From Escallonia rubra (Eukaryota > Streptophyta > Magnoliopsida > Escalloniales > Escalloniaceae), in assembly GCA_033065855.1 (NCBI GenBank), contig JAVXUO010002532.1, positions 1 through 64,000 on the forward strand: a stretch of 64,000 nt of DNA. Direction: 5' to 3'. A model generated the notes under the pieces. The model did no database searches and was not told where the DNA came from. It saw only the letters and a program-made list of their open reading frames with translations. The translations under genes and the position numbers were made by a program. This document shows positions 45,258-58,000 of the stretch, piece after piece (position 1 is the first letter of the stretch; each line of letters opens with the position of its first letter).

Positions 45258-47033
45258 TATGTTATGATTCAGGACTGAACATTAATGCCAAGCTGGAAGA
45301 CATCATTGTAGACAACACATGGAGACTTCCTACAACAAGGTCACAAGCTTTGCATCAGATCAATAATCTTCTCAGCACTAGAAATGTCAAAAGGGTCAGG
45401 CCGCCCACCCTTAGGGCCTTGGGCCAGGGCTAGGGCCAGGCCTAATATTTTCCAAATTTGGCCCGGCCTGGCTCTCGGCCTGGTTCTGGCCCTCTTTTCG
45501 GCCCAACCCTTTGGCCCTAAACCATTTTGAGTCATTTTGTTTTTCTTTTCCCTTCTTTCTCACGTCTCATTCTCTCTCTATCTCATATTTTTTTCTTTTT
45601 TTACTTAACTTTTTGGACACGCACATTTCTTTTCAGTTACTCTTCCTTTCTACGCTTTGATGATGAGATTCAATAAAACATCTTAAGCTGTCCTCTGTAT
45701 ATATGTTAAGCTACCACTGCTTTGGAATATATACCACATTTTCTCTTTCCACTTGGCACTGCTATGACATGAAACTGACCAGCAAGAACCTGGTCAATTG
45801 CATAAACAAATCATGATGAGCTGCAACACAGTTGAGCCTTTTTTTTTTTTCCTGCATGTTTCAGTTGGTGTTGTGGACTTTGCCACAGTAGATTTGACAT
45901 TCACATCTTAGCTTCGGATAGTGATGCCATAGCCCCACTGTGGGTTGGTATTATGGTTTCTCCGACAGCTGATTGGGGGGTACATTCATAAACCAATCGG
46001 TTTGCTGACTTCTCCATGCACGTGAAGTCTAAAGATAACAAAAAACTTCATGACTAAAAATTATATTTTCTCTTGTGAAAATATTGTCTTTTTGCGAACA
46101 AAATTATTCTTTGTTATTAATCAATATTCTCAAATAGAGTAAAAGTAAAGCTCTAAGGCACTTCATTAGCCACAAGATAGATAATGATTGAGGGCCTATC
46201 AATTGCATTTATTTCGTGAATTAATATTTTTGCAACACAAAAAAGGAGATTAAAAAAAAAAGGCCCGGGCCCAGGCCTAGGCCCCGCCCGATTTCCAAGG
46301 CCTGAAGCCCTAAATGGCCCGGCCCTTTTTCTGGCCCTCTAGGCCTGAGCTGGGCCGGCCCAAGCCCGGCCCTTTGACACCTCTACTCAGCACTCTACCA
46401 CCCCCTAAGACAGATCAGATGGATAAAATTCACTGGAAGCCCATTGGAAATTTTACAATTAATTCTGCCTGGAATTGTCTGAGAACTAAAACAAATTGTG
46501 CTCCATGGTGGAAAATAGTTTGGTTTATTGGACACATTCTCAAATGTTCCACAATTTTGTGGATGCTATGCAAGAATGGTTTAGGAACTAAGGTCAAGCT
46601 AAAGGAATCGAACATAACCCAGGATGACATGTGTGTTCTTTGTTCTAATCAGCAGGAAACAGTGGATCATTTGTTCATACAATGTCCATATGCACAAGAA
46701 ATATGGAGGTCGGTACTGGAGAGGATGAATATGAGGATTCCATTGGAATCCTGGAATCAATTTATACACTATGCAGCTCAAAAGTTCGGGGAAAAAGCTT
46801 TAGAACCAAGCTTTGTAAGCTGTTGTTGTTGTAGTCTATGGCATATGGCAAGAGTAAAACTCAAGAATCTTCAAACAAATACAAACCAATCCTCAAGGAT
46901 GTTTCTATGTAATACATCCGTGGATCAAGTAGTTGGAAGAAAATACTACCAAATGCAAGAAACAAAGAGTTGTGTGCAACATGGGGATTTAGCAAGTCCA
47001 TTTTCATTGATGCCCAGAATGTATAGGTAGCAA
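45258..47033 (+). pseudogene. LINE ORF2 3' remnant (zf-RVT region), split by a hAT element
   Basis: Before the hAT insertion the plus strand reads KLEDIIVDNTWRLPTTRSQ and HQINNLLST. After it the same frame resumes with LPPPKTDQMDKIHWKPIGNF, INSAWNCLRTK, the knuckle CVLCSNQQETVDHLFIQCP, and a tail ending at stop 47028-47030. This is the zinc-binding RT-associated domain at the C-terminus of plant LINE ORF2. The reverse transcriptase itself is absent, so it is a 5'-truncated remnant. Apart from the insertion it stays largely open, suggesting a younger age than the LINE at 38-40 kb. Confidence 0.75.
45379..46385. mobile_element. non-autonomous hAT element, 1007 bp, inserted in the LINE remnant
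   Basis: The left end TAGAAATGTCAAAAGGG and the right end, reverse-complemented TAGAGGTGTCAAAGGG, form the TIR. Perfect 8-bp TSD CTCAGCAC at 45371-45378 and 46386-46393. GC-rich 'gggccgggcc'-type motifs fill about 150 bp inside each end; the centre is AT-rich and has no transposase. Confidence 0.92.
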
Positions 47034-48251
47034 GTACATATTCATTGTTAGGTAGCTAGTATAGCAAAATGTATAGTTTTTTTATTTCAGTTTTGGAGAT
47101 GTACAAAAGGATGTTTTCTATTACTTCAAGATGAATGAATACATTGGCTTTTGACCAAATATATAAATATATATATATTTCTTTTTAAAGTTTTAATCTC
47201 GTGTAGTTTTTTAATGGTAATTATTTCCTAAAGTTTATTGAGGTAACATTCAGCTAATACGTTACATCAGAATTCGGTACGAAATTGATGCGATCTCTCT
47301 GTTGGACAAATATAAATTTTGAATACTTCAGCTGAATGAGTTTACTGTAATTTTGGGACACACTCCAAACTACTTCCACATGCATCACTCCTTTGGTGGT
47401 ATATTCTTGAACGAGTTGGATTGGACCAATGCGAAATGTTGCCTCGAAAAAATTATAGTACAGGCAAATTATGTTTGGTTAGTATCCAAATAAAAGAAGT
47501 TTGTTAGAATTTGAGGATTGAAGGACAAATTTAGAGAACAAGCGTGCATGTGAACGTATTTGTGTTTTTCTTTTATGGGGTAGTCGGATGAGGGTTTTAT
47601 TCCTTTTTTTTTTTTGGGGTGGTGGGGGGGGGGGGGGGGTGGGTTGGTTAAGGTTCGACCTCAAAACTCATGACCCACAATTTGCAAACCCGGCCGACCC
47701 ATTTTGTCATGAGCTATAATCGTCATCTAGCAATAGTTAACAGTCCGCCAGTCATATTTGGTTAGTCACGTTAGAAAATTGGTTAAGGAAATTGTCGCTA
47801 AAAATTAATAAAACAACATTGATTGTATTTAGCGATCATTAGTTGTCGCTATAGACTTGGTTGTAACTTTTGCGTAGGCAATTGCATTTGAAATGTCCAT
47901 GTGAACCGTCCCCTGGATGCAGACAAAGCATTGGATGGAGATAGAAAACAAGTGAAGCGCAGACGTGACTTAGATCTTATATTAGTACATTTTCTTGCGA
48001 GATTAACAAATCTACCATAGCAATTTTTGATCATGTTTGAGGCTATAGTTTATCGTAATGAACAACGATCATGGAAACCTGCTCCTTTTTTCATGTACGA
48101 AAGGGGGGTGGGGTGTCAAAGTAGATTCTTTCTGTATGATTCTTGCACCGTGAAAACCTGCTCCTTTTTCCATGTACGAAGATTCATAGTAACGAACATG
48201 CCATTTGGAGTAATTCCTTACACGAGATTACGTTGAAACTTAGTATTAGTT
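47034..48251. other. intergenic downstream of the first ABCB gene
   Basis: Contains a T-run followed by a G-run (47608-47640). At 47784-47860 degenerate 'tgtcgctaaaaa / tttagcgatca / gttgtcgctat' words suggest an old CACTA end. 'gaaacctgctcctttttycatgtacgaa' occurs in two nearby copies (48075, 48153). No gene is seen. Confidence 0.45.
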
Positions 48252-51200
48252 CTAATGAGAGTGGCCTCTTTGCAGCTTAATCAGGGAGTAATATGACCCT
48301 TGATGCCCCATGGCAAGTAGGTCGGAGTGTGAGCCTTGCTCCACAACCTTTCCATTGTTTATCACAGCGATGGAGTCTGATTTCTGTATTGTGGATAACC
48401 TGTGTGCAACAACTACACAAGTCCTGCCAACCATCATCTTCTCCAAAGCCTCTTGGACTAGAGACTCCGACACGCTGTCGAGGGCACTGGTCGCCTCGTC
48501 CAGAAGAAGGATCGCTGGGTTCTTAAGTATTGCTCTAGCAAGTGCTATCCTCTGCTTCTGGCCTCCAGAGAGTTGGACACCTCTGTCGCCGCAGTAAGTT
48601 TCATATCCATCTTTCATAGAACTGCATTAGAAATGAATTTATTTGTATGTTAGAATTTGCTCATTTGAAACTTGAATAGGGGAACGGGTTCATACCTTAT
48701 GAATTCATGAGCATTAGCAAGCGTAGCGGCCTTCCTTATTTCGGCTTCTGTTGCGTTCTCTTTGCCGTATATGATGTTTTGCCGAATACTTCCTCCAAAA
48801 AGAGTTGGTTCCTGACTCACTAATGCGATATGCATTCTCAAGTTTCTCAAGTTATAACTCTTGATCTCCTGATCATCAATGAGTATTGATCCTTTAAACG
48901 GATCGTAGAATCTTGCGACCAACCCTATAATGGTGGATTTACCTGAACCACTCTGTCCAACAAGTGCCACTGTTTTTCCAGCTTCAATCTTGAGACTCAG
49001 GCCCTGTAAGATCATCTGTTCCGGCCTTGATGGGTAGTAAAAGGAAACATTCTTCAGTTCTATACGACCTCTGATTGTCTTTCTAACCTGAATCCCTTTA
49101 GGATCTTCAGGCTCAATCTCGGTTTTCCTGTCTAGGATTGCAAAAACAGATCTGATGGCACTGCCACCTCTCGCTAAATCAGAAGTCATGCTTCCTGCGT
49201 CTGCTATATTTTTTCCTGTGCTCATTAAGATGAAGAAAGCTTGAAACAGTTGCTTATAGTTTAGCAGTCCTTTATTCATTAGCCTCCCGCCGTACCAGTA
49301 TGTCATAGCAATGGCGGATGTTGTCAGAAATTGGGAACTAAAAAAGCCTAAACCTGAAAACCAAGACTGTTTCACGCTCTCCCTCCTAGGGCCTTTCAGT
49401 GTAGCTGCAAACAGGTCCAATATTCTTTCTTGAGAAGAAAAGGCCGTGATAGTCCTGTGGTTCACCACTGCTTCGCTTGCTAGTTGGCTTCCCTCATTTT
49501 GTGCTTTTTTGGCCTTTCCCGACATACTTTTCATCAGTACACTCCTTGAATAGAAGCTTGCAACAACCAAAGGCTGTATGGCAATCATAACAATGGAGAG
49601 TCTCCATGTGACTGCTAAAGCAAACACAAAAGATACAGAAGCGCTTACGAAGACCTGAAGCAACAATGACATGCGATCTCCAACCAGGGAACGAACCATG
49701 TTTGCTTCAGTGGCTAGTCGTGCACAAACTGCTGCACTTGTGTTCTCATCTTGATCAAACCACCCAACCTCAAAACTAAACACTTTTTCAAGCATTTTCT
49801 CTCTTACCCTCTTGGTTAAGCGCTCCCCCATAATTGCAAAATTGTAATGTTGAAGTAGATTAGCAATGAAGCTAAGAACCCCTAAGCTTAGAAAGATGAT
49901 ACAGTAAAATCTTGTCTGGGATTTTAGTTCGGAATTGTTGTTTATGAAGTATGCTGAGATCATTGATCCCAAGCAATAAGCATGTACTGGCTGGATTGTC
50001 CCAAAACCAGCCGCTCCTAGACACCCAAGTAACGTTCTCTTCCACTCAGGTGCATTCATTCGAAATAACCGCCACTGTGAAGGACTGGGATGAGAAGATT
50101 TCTCTATGTTTTCATCATAGCTGTCGTCACAGTAAGAATACAGTTGGATGGAGTGAGCCACGCTCATGATTGATGCTGGGCTGAAAGGGGAAGCAGGGCT
50201 GTTTTGCCAGCTTGATCTCACACTTCTAGGAGTCTTGGGAGTTTGAGCATTGCTTCTTCTAACTATTCTTCCAATTGTTGGAGTACTATAAGGAGTAGCA
50301 ATGGCTTCAGTCTGGGTTGCTGATTGCTGCAGTTGCACCATTCTGAAGTAGGCCCCACCTTCTCCATCGTTCATTTGCATCAGATCGTCATGAGAACCTG
50401 ATTCAAGGACTCTCCCTGACTGGAGAACCACTATTTTATCAGCCTTGCAGATTGTGGTGAGTCTATGGGCAACGATGATTGTTGTCCTTCCTTGTGAAGC
50501 ATGGTCAAGGGCCTCCTGTACTACTCTTTCAGATTCTGCATCAAGAGCGCTGGTAGCTTCATCTAGCAGAAGCATCTTTGGGTCTTTTATCAGAGCTCTA
50601 GCTATAGCAATCCTTTGTTTTTGCCCTCCAGATAACTGAACCCCAAACTGTCCCACCTGATATACCAGTAAGACTTTAAGAGTCGAAGCTCGCTGAAAGA
50701 AATTCAAAAATTTACAAGTTATGAGTACGACTTACTTGAGTATCATAGCCATCAGGCAATTTGTCTATGAAGTTGTGTGCATTCGCAGCCTTAGCAGCAC
50801 TTATAACAAGATCCATTGAAGCTCCTTCCTTGCCAAAAAGAATATTTTCTTTAATGGATGTAGCAAAGAGAACTGGCTCTTGATTAACTAGCCCCATCTG
50901 AGATCTCAACCATTTAAGCTGAAGCCTCTTTATTCTGTGTCCATCTAAAAGAATGTCTCCACTGACAGGATCATAAAATCTCTCGAGCAAAGATATGACT
51001 GTGGACTTGCCGGAACCACTGCCACCAACAAGACCTACTGTTGTACCAGCTTTGACTTTTAAATTTAGTCCTCGAATGATCGGGGTATCCGGTCTGGATG
51101 GATAAGTGAAGTTAACCTCCTTAAACTCAATTTCTCCTCTCACATATGCTAAAACTTTCCCATTGCCATTTTGAGCGTCTATATCAGGAATTCGAGCAAT

Positions 51201-52965
51201 CATCTCAGAAATTCGCGTAGCAGCTATTGTTGCCTCTGAAATGAATGTGATATTAGGAAGCGCGCTCATGCATGCCCTGAAAATGCAACATTGAAGCTGT
51301 GAACTTGGAAGAATCGCAAAAGGGCACAAGCATAACGGCAGTAGCCTTGAGATTACTACTAGTTAGCTTCTAATTTAATACTGCTAAATGATTTGTGAAT
51401 TGCCCACGACCAAGTAAAATCCTACTAGGGATAAGCAATTTGCTCCTTCTTCGTCACCTATGGATGTGCTCAGATTCCTGTGGTCAGTTTTTGTTGATTG
51501 GAAAGTTTCATTTTTCTTTTTACTGAATGTTATTTTTTTAAATCTCCAAAGCATTGAAAGGCCTGGGAGAGTGAGTGGTTGATTGATTTTTGAGACCTGA
51601 ATTTTCTAGTGTAAGTCTAAAGCATAATTCTGCATGAGGGAGGGTTAATAACTCAGGAAAGTGGCTTACAGTCCTCCCATGATGACGCAAATTCCTGCTA
51701 AAAAAACACGGCCACCAGTTTCTCCTTTCTCGATAACAAGAATGCTCCCGACCCAAGATATGAATGCCCACGTAGCAAAAATCATTCCCATGCTCCCTAT
51801 CATTAGTCCCTTTGCAAAACCTTGCTTAATACCAAGGTCCGTACTTTGTTGAAGTGCATGGCTGAATCTTTCAAGAGTTTGGCGTTCACCCACATAAGAA
51901 TAAACAGTTCTGATTGATGAGATTGCCTGCTCTGCGATCCCACCAGCAACTCCATAAGCATTTTTCATCTTCAACCCTAGGCTCATCAGTAACTTCCCAA
52001 ATACTACCCCAGGAAAAACAAACGTGAGGGTACATGGAATAGAAGCAAATGTAAGTCGCCATGAAAGAAAAAACGCAGCTAGTAGGCCAGATACAAGTCC
52101 TGTGATGTTAGCCAGACAGTTGGGTATCTGTAGGAGAAGTTAATGGTTTGATATTAGTACCACAATAATAACAACGACAAGGAGTATAAGCTGGCAGATG
52201 ACAAGGATGGCGAAAGAAAATTTAAAATACCTTCTCAGCTATAACATCTTGGATTAGATGGGCGTCGGAGGAGATGGTTGTGACAACGTGGAAATTACTG
52301 GAAGAAGCAGCTTGTGTGTCAAAGAAAGCAACTTCTTGCCTAAGGACTGATTTCAAGTATTTCATCCTCATGCGAGATGTCTGTCTCTCTGCAGTTCTGG
52401 TCCAACAAAATCCTTCTGCAATGGATCAAAGCAGAAGTGAAGAAGATAATCAAATTGGTGTCCTTTCTACATGCAAGTGCCAGTAATCAAATTCTTCGGA
52501 TCTATTATTTTTTTTTTTTAACAAATTTGTTCTTTTCTATAGAATTTCTGTTAACGATTGGATTATAGCTTGTTTATTGTCTCTAGATTTATACAGACCT
52601 ACAAAAGCAGATATTCCGACTCCAATTGCCACATAGAGAAGCCTGAGTGCATGCTGTAAAAGGGTAACACATAAAGCTGGTAAGTTTATGTTAGAGACCT
52701 GCATTACTGTTCCAATATGATGCTAATCACAGATAAAGATTCTGTTTGAGTATTACTGCAAACTGCATTAGTATTCCCTTACCTTGTCCACCACATCACT
52801 GGAGATAGAGATGTCAGCTTTTCCATACACATTGACCAGATCGCTGAGGACAATCATTGTAAGTGGAGACATGAGCCCATCTCCAATGCAACCCAAAGTA
52901 CCAAATAACATGAGCAACTTGTCCACACCATCTGCATATTGGAACAAGCCACCTTTACGCCCCAT
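48252..52965 (-). CDS. full-size ABCB (MDR/P-glycoprotein) transporter, ABCB15-like, copy A
   Basis: Seven exons: 52783-52965, 52599-52653, 52231-52415, 51670-52127, 50736-51276, 48696-50656, 48252-48621. All borders are GT-AG; the joined frame is 3753 nt, 1250 aa. Layout is TMD1-NBD1-linker-TMD2-NBD2 (two 6-helix domains by family). NBD1: Walker [10 protein letters not shown] (residues 378-386), Q-loop NQEPVLF, signature LSGGQ (482-486), Walker B LLLDE, H-loop AHRLTT. NBD2: [38 protein letters not shown]. All catalytic motifs are intact, so it should be an active membrane exporter. Substrate is unknown (the family moves auxins, alkaloids, other small molecules). The linker is Ser/Pro-rich ([11 protein letters not shown], possible phosphorylation). 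Start ATG at 52963-52965, [16 protein letters not shown], matches the family N-terminus. Confidence 0.92.
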
Positions 52966-55099
52966 TTCAGTGACTGCATAAGATACAGGCAGACTCTCGA
53001 TCGAACCTCGATTTACCTCTTTTTTTTTTTTGAACCTCGATTCACCTCTTTGAGCTCAACTCTAATCTAAGAGCCTCCATATAATGATACAGCTAGTCCG
53101 AGCAAGCATATATATATACCTTTACTTACATTTCGACATCTCTTGGGAGGAATTAGTACGCAGCCTCATTTGGTTGTCGTTTTTGTTTAATTCTAATGCA
53201 AGCTGGACCAATGCAAAATCCAGATTTTACATAAGCCGGCACTTGTTTTGTCAGAATCTTTGGCTGTGTTACAGATTACAATGTTGATTTCGACAGCTCC
53301 AAGTTGTCTTGTTTTCTTTTTCTGGGTGTTTCTCTCTGTTGTTAAGCTACTGGGGGTTTCGCATACCAACTAGGAAATTGTGTCTTTTAGGTATCACACA
53401 CAAATCACAGTTTATCAACTTAAATATTTTTTGGATCATGGTGGAATGATTGGTTGATAAATAAATGTATATATGTACTTGTCTGTGATATGTAAGCAGC
53501 CATTTGTTGTTGGGACTATGGTTAACAACCACGACTCTGATGTGAACTTGTCATGTTGGCTGTTGCTGGTAACTGAGGTAGCATCTCCCATTTGGCAGAT
53601 ATCCTGATCTGCCGGCCAGGAGATAGCATCTTTCTGGCCTGGGGCTAAGCAAATGGTATCAAAGACTGAACCTTTTGTTGATATGACGACCAAAATATAG
53701 CTCGGTTGTTTTGTCTCTCTACGAAGTAGATCCACACTCTACGTTGGCAGGTGTTTGCCTGGAGTTACTTATTTTCACATTGAGGAAGTATGAAAATAAG
53801 TTGGACGTATGTAATTTTTATGGACCACGTCCTATTAGCTTAAGCTTTTTAAGTTGAGTTGGGGGCACCTTGCTGGCTAGTAGACACTAAAAAGCTTCCG
53901 TTTTCACGTTCCATGGAAACTTGGACAAATTCCTTCTCCATTTTTACATTTTGACTCATTTTAGGTGAAGGGAGTTTCACAATTCAAATGTGTGACTTGC
54001 TAAGGTTCAATTTTACTTGGACCTCATTGAGTTATAATTCTTGAGATGAGGGGCTAGTACATGAGAGAAAGTCATGCTATGTTGTGCAAAGTATAAACAC
54101 ATAAAAACTCACAGTTGCTAGAGAGCGTAGGATAAGATTCCACAACACTTCGATGATCTCTTTATTATTTGTGCAGAGTTAAAGCACTAGCTTAATCAAG
54201 TTTATATCTGATCTGTTTTTTTTTTTTTTTTGTGCCCTTTGACTTTCTCTGAATTTTCTATGTGCAAACTGAACGTGAAGAACGTTATTATTTTACCCCA
54301 GTTTGACTTGTCAAACACTACTTTCGATATTGCTACGTGATGCTTAGATGTTCGAGTTCTATTCGAAAAAGTTAAAAGGTCATAAAAATTATGAAACGGA
54401 TGGGTCCTTTTCAATTCATCATAGTGATTTAATTTAAGTTGTGACGCAACTGTGGTCTGTGGCAAGCATTAAGTCCTTGGTGTTGTTTCTGATATTCTTT
54501 TTTGAAAGTTATAACCAGATATAATTGCCACGATCGCAAAATAGTTAAATCCACACCAATTGGAATTGAAAGCGATTTTACGTGAACGAATTTCGATTGC
54601 TTGCATTGAACCACAAATTATTACTTCTTAGCATTTTGGGCAACACAGAGACATAAGTCGCTTCCTTCGACAAACGCGAAGTTTGATACGGAGTACTAAA
54701 CATGTACCTCACCCGTCGCTTTTTTTGCCTTCCTTGACTTATCAAATAATGCTTGTTGTATGTTTAGTTACCGTTTGATCGAGTCTCATGTTTAGGTCAT
54801 AAGTTCAACCCTGGGAATCTGCTAAAAGGTCAAGGGAATCTCATTCTGGGAATTAGGCAGTATTGCACATCTTCAAGTTTGATATGCTTGATCATGGTCC
54901 AGTGTGACAACTTAAATCAAACTTCTCAGCGATGCTTAATCATGGTTAAGCATGAGACGATGTGCAGCTTTTCTGTGCTGATATGCTTAATCATGGCCTA
55001 GTGACTGAATCTGATTACAAGAGCCGTTACCAGGGTTAGAACTAAGCATACCAGGACATAGTAATATGCTGATCTCCTGGGGTTTAGCCAAGTTAATAT
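52966..55099. other. spacer between the tandem ABCB genes
   Basis: About 2.1 kb holding the promoter of copy A and the 3' region of copy B. Homopolymer T-runs lie at 53020-53032 and 54219-54231, and a (TA)n run near 53110. Repeated phrases 'atgcttaatcatgg' cluster at 54930-55000. No gene or clear transposon is seen. Confidence 0.5.
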
Positions 55100-58000
55100 C
55101 TACTCCATGTTTTGGCTATCCAGAGGTACTTCTTGTAGTGTGTCATTTTGTTGGAGCCTAACAAGTGAGTAGTATATGCTCTCCTCTCCTTTGGCAAGCA
55201 GGCCGAGATGCGTACCCTCTTCTGCTATCTTCCCTTTGTCGACTACTGCTATCAAGTCTGATTTTTGAATTGTGGATAGTCGATGGGCAACAATAACACA
55301 TGTCCGACCGATCATCATCTTGTCCAGTGCTTCTTGCACAAAGTTTTCCGATTTGCTATCCAGCGCACTTGTTGCTTCATCCAGTAGTAGTATCGGAGGA
55401 TTTTTCAGTATGGCTCGAGCAAGAGCTATCCTTTGCTTCTGACCTCCTGAAAGTTGCACTCCTCTTTCTCCGCAGTACGTTGCATAGCCATCCTTCATGC
55501 AACTTTTCTCGCCAAAGGCAATTACCAAAAAACAGGCACGATAAAAGGTGTTAGTGTTACAGAGATCCAAGGAACAAAAGTATAGCTTTCTTAGTGAAGC
55601 ACTGGTGTTCGAAAAATTGGTTTAATTAGAGTTCATATAGTGCAATTTGACTCTGTAATTCTGCATATTGCTCACCTTATGAATTCATGGGCATTGGCAA
55701 GCGACGCGGCTCTAATTATCTCAGCTTCACTAGCATTCTCTTTTCCATAACTGATATTTTCAAGTATTGTACCTCCAAAGAGAGTGGGTTCCTGGCTAAC
55801 CAGTGCAATGTGTGACCTCAGAGCTCTTAGGTTATAGGCTTTGATATCAACTCCATCTATCTTGATTATTCCTTTTATTGGGTCATAAAATCTCTCAATC
55901 ATACTGATTATGGTTGACTTTCCAGACCCACTTTGTCCAACCAATGAAACAGTAGCTCCAGCTTCAACTCTAAAGCTTAGACCCTGAAGTATAATTTGTT
56001 TAGGCCTTGACGGATAAGAAAAGAAAGTGTCTACAAACTCTATTTCTCCGTTCACTGTTTCTGGCTTGATCCCACCAATGTCATCTGGATCCATCTTAGT
56101 TCTTCGTTTCAAGATCACGAATACTGATTTTATAGCATCGATGCCCTTTGATAGATCAGACGTCATACATCCTGCTTCTGCTATTACTCTCCCCGTGGTC
56201 ACCAATATGAAAAAAGTCTGAAATAAGTGCTTATATGTGATCTCATTGTGGTACAGTAATCTTCCTCCATACCAGAAAATTACCCCAGGATTAGCAGAAG
56301 TTAGAAACTGCGAGGTAAATAAGCCGAGTCCAGCAAACCAAGACTGCCTTTTGCTCTCTCTCATAGGATCTTTTAGTGTAGTCTCAAAGAGCTTCATGAT
56401 TTTCTCCTCGCCCAAGAAAGCAGCAATTGTTCTGTGGTTCCCAACAGCCTCACTTGCCAGGCTACTGCTGTTATTTTGCGCTTTTAAGACCTTCTTTGAC
56501 ATTGTCTTCATGAGGATGCCTCTGGCATAAAAGGAGCCAATGATGAGTGGTTGTAGAAGTACGATTAGAATAGCGAGTCTCCAGGCCAATAGCACACCCA
56601 TACTAACAGCTAAAATTGCTGCAGAGAGGATCTGAGCCAACAACGACAACCTGTCATTAATCAGAGACTTGACTGTGCTTGCCTCTGTAGCAAGCCTTGA
56701 GCACAAGGCCCCGCTTGTGTTGTTTTCTTGTTCGAACCACTCAACCTCGAATGTCATGATCTTTGCCAGCATTCTCTCCCTGATTCTTTTTGTTAAATGC
56801 TCCCCTGTGAAGCCGCAGTTGTAGTGTTGAATCACATTAGTGATGAAAACGGAGAGACCAATTATTAGAAAGGCAAAGCTGTACCTTTTGGTCTGTCTCT
56901 TGATCTCATTGTGATCGTCGAGAAAGTAGACCGAGAGAAGGGCACCCATACAGAAAGAATGAATGGGCTGAATGATTCCATAGCAAAAAGCCGCAGCACA
57001 ACCTAGGACAGTGCGTTTCCATTCAGGGGCCGTCATTTGCATTAGACTCCATAGAGATGGAGTGCTAATACTATCCTCTTGATACTCCGCAGTCCCAGTG
57101 TCTTGATCAAACGAATGACATGAGTTTTCAGAAAGCTCAGTCACTGCTCCAGCCTCGGCTGTGATAGTTTGAACATTATTGCAGTCTGGTGTCGTAAGAG
57201 GTTGTTCCTCTTTCACCAGCGTTTGCTGAAGCTGCACCATTCTGAAGTATGCACCATGGACATTCTGCAGAAGGTTGACATGAGAACCTTGCTCTACAAT
57301 TTTTCCAGACTGTATGACGGCTATGAAGTCAGCATTGCGAACTGTAGTGAGGCGGTGTGCAACGATAATTGTTGTCCGTCCCATACAGGCCTGATCTAAT
57401 GCATCTTGCACAGATTTCTCTGACTGGGAATCTAATGCACTCGTTGCTTCATCTAACAGCAGGATTTTTGGTTCCTTCACTAAGGCCCTTGCAATAGCAA
57501 TGCTCTGTTTCTGCCCTCCAGAAATCTGGGTTCCAAATTGACCAACCTACACCAGCGGAAAAAATTGGCATCAATTTCCGGTTTTTGCTTATGAAATTTT
57601 CCATGGTTTGGTAGGAGACAACCTTATAAAGTTCAGTTCTACTTTTTTTTTCCCCCTCATTGGGAGTTCTGTTCTACAAGAGATATAATACCTTTCAGAT
57701 AGCAATCCTGCTGAAACATATAGATGTTCTCAGTCGAATGATTTAGAACCTTAAACGGTGCTCAGAGTAGAGCATCTGACAATAACACGCCAGTTTGATC
57801 ACAATTATTCCGTTAGTAGAATGGTATACACGATCAGTAGACCTGTATTGGACTGTGCTTTGACTTGACTACTTATAAGACTAGTGGGAGTTCTCTGTGG
57901 AAACCTTCTGTTTTGACAATAGCCATGAGTTGTGTGGCAGAAATAAAAAAGCTAGTTAAAAGAGAATGTAAAAGCACCAAGGTTTTAGTTCTTACTTGTG

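Noticed and set aside
46314-46420. Extended N-terminus of the zf-RVT frame (ARPFFWPSRPELG..)
   Set aside because: This part is the right end of the hAT element. The true upstream sequence lies before 45379.
55503-55570. Longer last exon of ABCB copy B starting MDLCNTNTF
   Set aside because: Homology with copy A and phase place the exon 7 start at 55502; the extension is intron sequence.
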